Below are positions 6,569 through 9,923 of a stretch of DNA of 9,923 bases, piece by piece. The translations under genes were made by a program, and so were the position numbers. A model generated the notes under the pieces. The model had not been told where the DNA came from. It saw nothing but the letters and a program-made list of their open reading frames with translations, and ran no database searches. This DNA is from an uncultured Actinomycetes bacterium (GTDB lineage: Bacteria; Actinomycetota; Acidimicrobiia; Acidimicrobiales; Microtrichaceae). Position 1 is the stretch's first letter; every line of letters starts with the position of its first letter. Location: the NCBI GenBank assembly GCA_903953195.1, contig CAJBIS010000061.1, forward strand, positions 1 through 9,923, given 5' to 3'.

Positions 6569-8179
6569 ATGTCGTCCGACCCGATCGCCGAGGCCGCGCG
6601 CCGTCGAACCTTCGCGATCATCTCGCATCCGGACGCCGGCAAGACCACCCTCACGGAGAAGCTGCTGTTGTACGGCGGCGCGCTCGGCCATGAGGCGGGG
6701 GCGGTCAAGGCGCGAGGTGGCCGCCGCTCCGCCACGTCGGACTGGATGGAGCTCGAACAGCAGCGCGGCATCTCGATCACGTCGACGGTGCTGCAGTTCC
6801 CGTACCGCGACTGCGTGGTCAACCTGCTCGACACGCCGGGCCACCGCGACTTCTCCGAGGACACCTACCGGGTGCTGACCGCCTGCGATGCCGCGGTGAT
6901 GGTCCTCGACGCCGCGAAGGGCATCGAACCGCAGACACTCAAGCTGTTCGAGGTGTGCCGCGACCGCGGCCTGCCGCTCATCACATTCGTCAACAAGTGG
7001 GACCGTCCGGGCCTCAGCGGCATTGAGCTGATCGACGACATCGAGTCCCACCTGTCGATCGTGTGCACGCCAGTGACGTGGCCGGTCGGCATCTCCGGCG
7101 ACTTCCGGGGTGTCGTCGACCGCCGGACCGGCGAGTTCACCCGGTTCACCCGCACCGCACGCGGCGCAACCGAGGCGCACGAGGAACTCGTCGACGCGGC
7201 ACGGGCCGCCGAGGACGAGGGCGACGCCTGGTCGCAGTGTGAGGACGATCTGGAGCTGCTCGCCGGCACCGACCACGACCAGGAACTGTTCCTCGCTGGT
7301 GAGACCACGCCGATGCTGTTCGGCTCCGCGCTCACGAACTTCGGTGTCCGGCTGCTGCTCGACACCGTGATCGACGAGGTGCCGCCACCCGCGGCACGCG
7401 ACGACGTCGACGGCGAGCCACGACCGCTCGACGAACCGTTCGCGGGCTTCGTGTTCAAGGTGCAGGCCAACATGGACAAGGCACACCGGGACCGCATCGC
7501 GTTCCTGCGGGTGTGCTCCGGACGGTTCGAGCGCGGCATGGTCGTCACGCACGGGCGCACCGGCAAGCCGTTCGCCACCAAGTACGCGCACTCGGTCTTC
7601 GGTCAGGAACGCGAGACGCTCGAGGAGGCGTTCCCGGGCGACGTCATCGGCCTGGTGAATGCCACCGACGTCCGGGTCGGCGACACGCTGTACGAGTCGG
7701 ACCCGGTGATGTTCCCGCCGATCCCGGCATTCGCGCCGGAACACTTCATGGTGGCCCGCACGACCGACGTGAGCCGCTCCAAGCAGTTCCGCAACGGCAT
7801 CCAGCAGCTCGACGAAGAAGGCGTGGTGCAGGTGCTCCGCGACAGCGACTTCGGCGATCAGGCCCCCGTGCTGGCTGCCGTCGGCGCGCTGCAGTTCGAG
7901 GTGGCGAAGCACCGGCTGGAGCAGGAGTTCGGCGCGCCGGTGGAACTGTCGCCCACCCGCTTCCGGGTGGCCCGACGCACCGACGAGGCGTCGCGCGCCG
8001 AGCTGCGCGCCATGCAGGGTGTCGACGTGCTCGAACGATCCGACGGCGAGCTGCTCGCGGTCTTCGAGTCGACGTACTGGCTGGACCGCCTGGAGGCCGA
8101 GCATCCCGAGCTCACGCTCGACCGCCTGATCGCCGAGGGCGAGCTGCACCAACAGGACGGTGCCGGAGGCGTCCGGTGA
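6569..8179 (+). CDS. prfC: Peptide chain release factor 3 (RF3)
   Basis: This 536-residue translational GTPase, close to the usual 525-540, removes RF1/RF2 from the ribosome after peptide release in a GTP-dependent step. G1 is ISHPDAGKTT (18-27); this His-Pro-Asp form is characteristic of RF3. G2 is QQRGISITS (64-72), G3 DTPGHRDFSEDTYR (88-101), G4 NKWD (142-145) and the G5 region FGSALTNFGV (251-260). RF3-specific domains follow, including FAGFVFKVQANMDKAHRDRI and the late DGDLLAVF-like strand SDGELLAVFES. G4 has Trp where Leu or Met is more usual. The ATG at 6569 aligns with the family N-terminus (short helix, then RRRTFAIISHPDAGK); an in-frame TTG at 6557 is less likely. The ribosome binding site is weak and no good -10 box was seen upstream. 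Its stop overlaps the next gene by four bases. Confidence 0.96.
   Translation: MSSDPIAEAARRRTFAIISHPDAGKTTLTEKLLLYGGALGHEAGAVKARGGRRSATSDWMELEQQRGISITSTVLQFPYRDCVVNLLDTPGHRDFSEDTYRVLTACDAAVMVLDAAKGIEPQTLKLFEVCRDRGLPLITFVNKWDRPGLSGIELIDDIESHLSIVCTPVTWPVGISGDFRGVVDRRTGEFTRFTRTARGATEAHEELVDAARAAEDEGDAWSQCEDDLELLAGTDHDQELFLAGETTPMLFGSALTNFGVRLLLDTVIDEVPPPAARDDVDGEPRPLDEPFAGFVFKVQANMDKAHRDRIAFLRVCSGRFERGMVVTHGRTGKPFATKYAHSVFGQERETLEEAFPGDVIGLVNATDVRVGDTLYESDPVMFPPIPAFAPEHFMVARTTDVSRSKQFRNGIQQLDEEGVVQVLRDSDFGDQAPVLAAVGALQFEVAKHRLEQEFGAPVELSPTRFRVARRTDEASRAELRAMQGVDVLERSDGELLAVFESTYWLDRLEAEHPELTLDRLIAEGELHQQDGAGGVR
8165..8169 (+). promoter_or_regulatory. Ribosome binding site inside prfC for the NTF2-like gene
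   Basis: GGAGG lies 6 bases before the GTG at 8176, within the last codons of prfC. It is a near-perfect match in strength and spacing. It decides the start of the overlapping gene and shows that the overlap is used. Confidence 0.75.
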
Positions 8180-8655
8180 GCGGCGTCAGCGATCTCGACC
8201 ACGTCGCCGTGGAGCGCCTGCTCGGCCGGTACGCCGACACGGTGACGCGTCGCGCCTGGGACGAGCTCGGTGACCTGTTCCTGTCCGATGCCACGGTCCA
8301 CATCGACACGGTGACGCGGCCCGCGTTCACCGTCACGGGCCCGACGGCGCTCGGCGAGTTCATCGGCAGCGCCGTGGCGCGCTTCGACTTCTTCGAGTTC
8401 GTCGTGCTGAACGTCGTCACGCTGCCCGGGGCGGACGACGATCACGTCACGGCGCGGGTGCACATGTGCGAACAGCGACGGGATGCCGCAACGGGTGAGT
8501 GGAGCACCGCGTACGGTCGCTACCTCGACCAGGTCGTCCGCACCGGTGACGGGTGGCGGTTCGAGCACCGTGACTACCGGTCCCTCGGCCGCACCGGCGC
8601 CGACGGAGCGGTGTTTCCCCACCCGGACCGAGGATCGACGGTCGACACTCCCTAG
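8176..8655 (+). CDS. SnoaL/NTF2-like (nuclear transport factor 2 superfamily) protein
   Basis: It is 159 residues, fitting the 120-160 of SnoaL-like cone-fold proteins. The N-terminal helix DHVAVERLLGRYADTVTRRA and DELGDLFLSDATVHID are the family opening: a helix, then a loop into the first strand with W-x-x-L-x-x-L-F. Later strands include DDDHVTARVHMCEQ, STAYGRYLDQVVRT and GWRFEHRDYRSLG, the last being the typical GdGWRf-x-x-R strand. Members include dehydratases, isomerases, polyketide cyclases and many non-enzymatic binders; which applies here is unknown. The GTG start is fixed by GGAGG six bases upstream and a GTGA overlap with the prfC stop, so it is probably translated from the prfC message. 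Upstream in-frame sequence is open well into prfC but is only a shadow of that gene. Confidence 0.85.
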   Translation: MSGVSDLDHVAVERLLGRYADTVTRRAWDELGDLFLSDATVHIDTVTRPAFTVTGPTALGEFIGSAVARFDFFEFVVLNVVTLPGADDDHVTARVHMCEQRRDAATGEWSTAYGRYLDQVVRTGDGWRFEHRDYRSLGRTGADGAVFPHPDRGSTVDTP

Positions 8656-8658
8656 GCT
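8653..8658 (+). promoter_or_regulatory. Possible -10 box (TAGGCT) for a near-leaderless LtrA transcript
   Basis: TAGGCT covers the stop codon of the NTF2-like gene and ends 10 bases before the LtrA ATG. It matches TAnnnT and would place the start point only a few bases before the ATG, which has no clear ribosome binding site. No -35 box was recognised. Confidence 0.25.
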
Positions 8659-8668
8659 GATCAGCGCG

Positions 8669-9817
8669 ATGACCGCAGACCAACGATCGTCACAACGGTT
8701 CCTCGGCCGGCGCCTGAGGGCGGGTCCGGACCAGTCGTGGCTCGAGCTCTTCTACGACCTGTCCTTCGTCGCGAGCATCGTGGTGCTCACCGGGTCCTAC
8801 TCCCGCGACAAGAGCTGGTCGAACTCGATGTGGATCCTGCTCGTGGCCTGCGGGGTGTGGGTGGCGTGGCTCGAGACGACCCTGCTCACGAACCGCACGA
8901 CGCTCACACGGGTCTGGCCCCGAGTCCTCACCGTCGTCCAGATGGCGCTGGTGCTCGTCATGTCGATCACCGCCGATGACACCACGGGTGACCACACCGA
9001 ACTCACCGGCCCCCTGTTCGCGGTCGTGCTCGTCACGATCGCGGTGCAGTACTTCGCCGCACTCCGGCAGCAGCCCGAGCACCGCACCTACCTGACCCAC
9101 CACGCGACACGGGTGCTGCTCGCCGCGGCGATCTTCGCGGCGACACCGCTCTACGGCGACCTCTGGTTCTGGGTGCCGTGGGTGATCGGACTGGCGCTGA
9201 TCGTGTTCCCCGGTCGGGCCTCCAACGTCGACGAGACCATCGACGGGCACCACCTGGTGCACCGGTTCGGCGAGTTCACGATCATCGTGCTCGGCGAGGC
9301 GTTCCTGAAGATCGGACTCGTCGCGTCCGAGGAGCCGCTGGACCGGGTCGACCTGATCGGCCTGCCCCTCACGTTCGCGGTGATCTACGTGATCTGGTGG
9401 CTGTACTTCACCGACATCTCGCCGTCAGGCCTGCCCGACAGCACCGAACGCCGTCGTTGGTGGATCGCCGCGCACCTGCCGCTCCAGGTGTCGCTCATGA
9501 GCCTTGCCGTGGGACTGTCACTCATCCTGAACCCCGAGGTGAACGCCGTCGACGCGAAGTACATGCGGATGATCCTCGTCCCGCTGATCGTGATCTCGGC
9601 ATCGTTCGCGGTACTCAACATCAGCATCGGTGGCCTCCTCGCCCGCCGGCGCGCCGCGGTGCACGGTGCCGCAGCGGTGCTGCTGCTGGTCGCCTTCGGC
9701 GTGCTCCAGGTGTTCGGCCGGCTGCACGAGGCGACGGCGGCGATCGCCGCGATCGCCGTGCTCGGTGGCGCCGCGATGGTGATCCGCCGGCTCGACGACG
9801 CCGCTCCGGAGCGTTGA
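8669..9817 (+). CDS. LtrA-family (low temperature requirement protein A) integral membrane protein
   Basis: This 382-residue protein is strongly hydrophobic, with about ten to twelve membrane segments (around 30-45, 54-72, 84-103, 114-132, 147-160, 166-181, 203-219, 230-248, 268-288, 301-323, 331-349 and 356-373). Two hallmarks of the LtrA family are clear: WLELFYDLSFVA (24-35) at the start of the first segment and HLVHRFGEFTIIVLGEAFLK (195-214). A charged His-rich patch, DETIDGHHLVHR, precedes the second. The molecular role of the family is not established; the name comes from a cold-sensitive Listeria mutant. The ATG at 8669 is chosen because the conserved ELFYDL motif starts 24 residues later, as in relatives. 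Upstream codons in this frame lie over the NTF2-like gene. It starts 13 bases after that gene, so it may share the prfC transcript or have its own near-leaderless start. Confidence 0.92.
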   Translation: MTADQRSSQRFLGRRLRAGPDQSWLELFYDLSFVASIVVLTGSYSRDKSWSNSMWILLVACGVWVAWLETTLLTNRTTLTRVWPRVLTVVQMALVLVMSITADDTTGDHTELTGPLFAVVLVTIAVQYFAALRQQPEHRTYLTHHATRVLLAAAIFAATPLYGDLWFWVPWVIGLALIVFPGRASNVDETIDGHHLVHRFGEFTIIVLGEAFLKIGLVASEEPLDRVDLIGLPLTFAVIYVIWWLYFTDISPSGLPDSTERRRWWIAAHLPLQVSLMSLAVGLSLILNPEVNAVDAKYMRMILVPLIVISASFAVLNISIGGLLARRRAAVHGAAAVLLLVAFGVLQVFGRLHEATAAIAAIAVLGGAAMVIRRLDDAAPER

Positions 9818-9839
9818 GACTCCGGCTCGCCGGTATCGT
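9814..9839 (+). promoter_or_regulatory. Candidate promoter for the last, partial gene
   Basis: TATCGT at 9834-9839 fits TAnnnT within GCCGGTATCGT, like the box at 5257. TTGAGA at 9814-9819 matches five of six -35 bases but at only 14 bases, shorter than the usual 16-19, so the -35 is doubtful. It lies in the 55-base gap after LtrA. Confidence 0.35.
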
Positions 9840-9861
9840 GGCGCCGTCACGACGTCACCAC

Positions 9862-9867
9862 GAGGAG
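9862..9867 (+). promoter_or_regulatory. Ribosome binding site for the last, partial gene
   Basis: GAGGAG lies 5 bases before a GTG at 9873, the same motif and near-identical spacing as at 5291. It supports a real gene start despite the short visible reading frame. Confidence 0.65.
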
Positions 9868-9872
9868 CCACC

Positions 9873-9923
9873 GTGTCCGACCCGAACGCCCGCGACTGGG
9901 AGACCATCAGCTACGTCGAACAC
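9873..9923 (+). CDS. N-terminal fragment of an unidentified protein
   Basis: Seventeen codons run in frame from the GTG at 9873 to the window edge, beginning M-S-D-P-N-A-R-D-W-E. The start is supported by GAGGAG 5 bases upstream and a candidate -10 box 33 bases upstream of the start. The visible residues are hydrophilic with no signal peptide or known motif. The product cannot be named. Confidence 0.55.
   Translation, partial: MSDPNARDWETISYVEH

Noticed and set aside
6176..8152. A 658-codon open frame on the minus strand opposite prfC and the end of the serine hydrolase
   Set aside because: It is the antisense shadow of two clearly recognised genes. It is rich in Arg, His, Glu, Ala and Val without domain motifs, as expected for GC-rich DNA where stops are rare.
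7513..8175. N-terminal extension of the NTF2-like gene into prfC
   Set aside because: The extended part is Arg/Gly/Ala-rich shadow of prfC. The GTG at 8176 has an ideal GGAGG and sits where the family N-terminus begins.
8483..8668. N-terminal extension of the LtrA gene over the NTF2-like gene
   Set aside because: The family motif ELFYDL sits about 25 residues after the true start in relatives; the extension overlaps a better-supported gene.

Overview
The window is GC-rich throughout and densely packed with genes. It has GTG starts, GAGGAG ribosome binding sites and TAnnnT-type -10 boxes, all of which point to an actinomycete. The gene content (GAF-type NarL-family sensor kinase, LtrA-family membrane protein, release factor 3, EstB-like serine hydrolase) would suit an Acidimicrobiia-type lineage such as Ilumatobacter, but that placement is inference. 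No tRNA, rRNA, CRISPR array, insertion sequence or phage gene was seen, and no gene-free stretch exceeds about 215 bases.

Left region (1-1900): the C-terminal end of a TetR-type regulator runs into two leftward alpha/beta hydrolase genes. The last of these and the regulator overlap tail to tail by 19 bases, and a perfect 8-bp hairpin sits on the junction. The two hydrolase genes overlap by ATGA. The upstream one has a normal catalytic serine and histidine. The downstream one has lost both, so it looks like a pseudoenzyme made together with its active relative.

Central region (1900-5230): a divergent intergenic stretch carries outward-facing candidate promoters. Rightward from it run a membrane-bound GAF/HisKA_3 histidine kinase and, 36 bases later, its NarL/FixJ-type response regulator. 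Next, 82 bases on, is a membrane-anchored protein with a Thr/Pro/Val-rich linker and an Ig-like outer domain. It could be a target or partner of the two-component pair, but only position suggests this.

Right region (5230-9923): a stand-alone beta-lactamase-fold serine hydrolase has its own candidate promoter and a strong ribosome binding site. It is followed by prfC (peptide chain release factor 3), which overlaps a SnoaL/NTF2-like gene by GTGA. That gene is followed 13 bases later by an LtrA-family polytopic membrane protein. The window ends 17 codons into another gene that has a good ribosome binding site.

Most of the window is ordinary chromosomal housekeeping and accessory content. The points most worth a second look are the active/inactive hydrolase pair, the hairpin at the convergent overlap, and the coupling of prfC to the NTF2-like gene.
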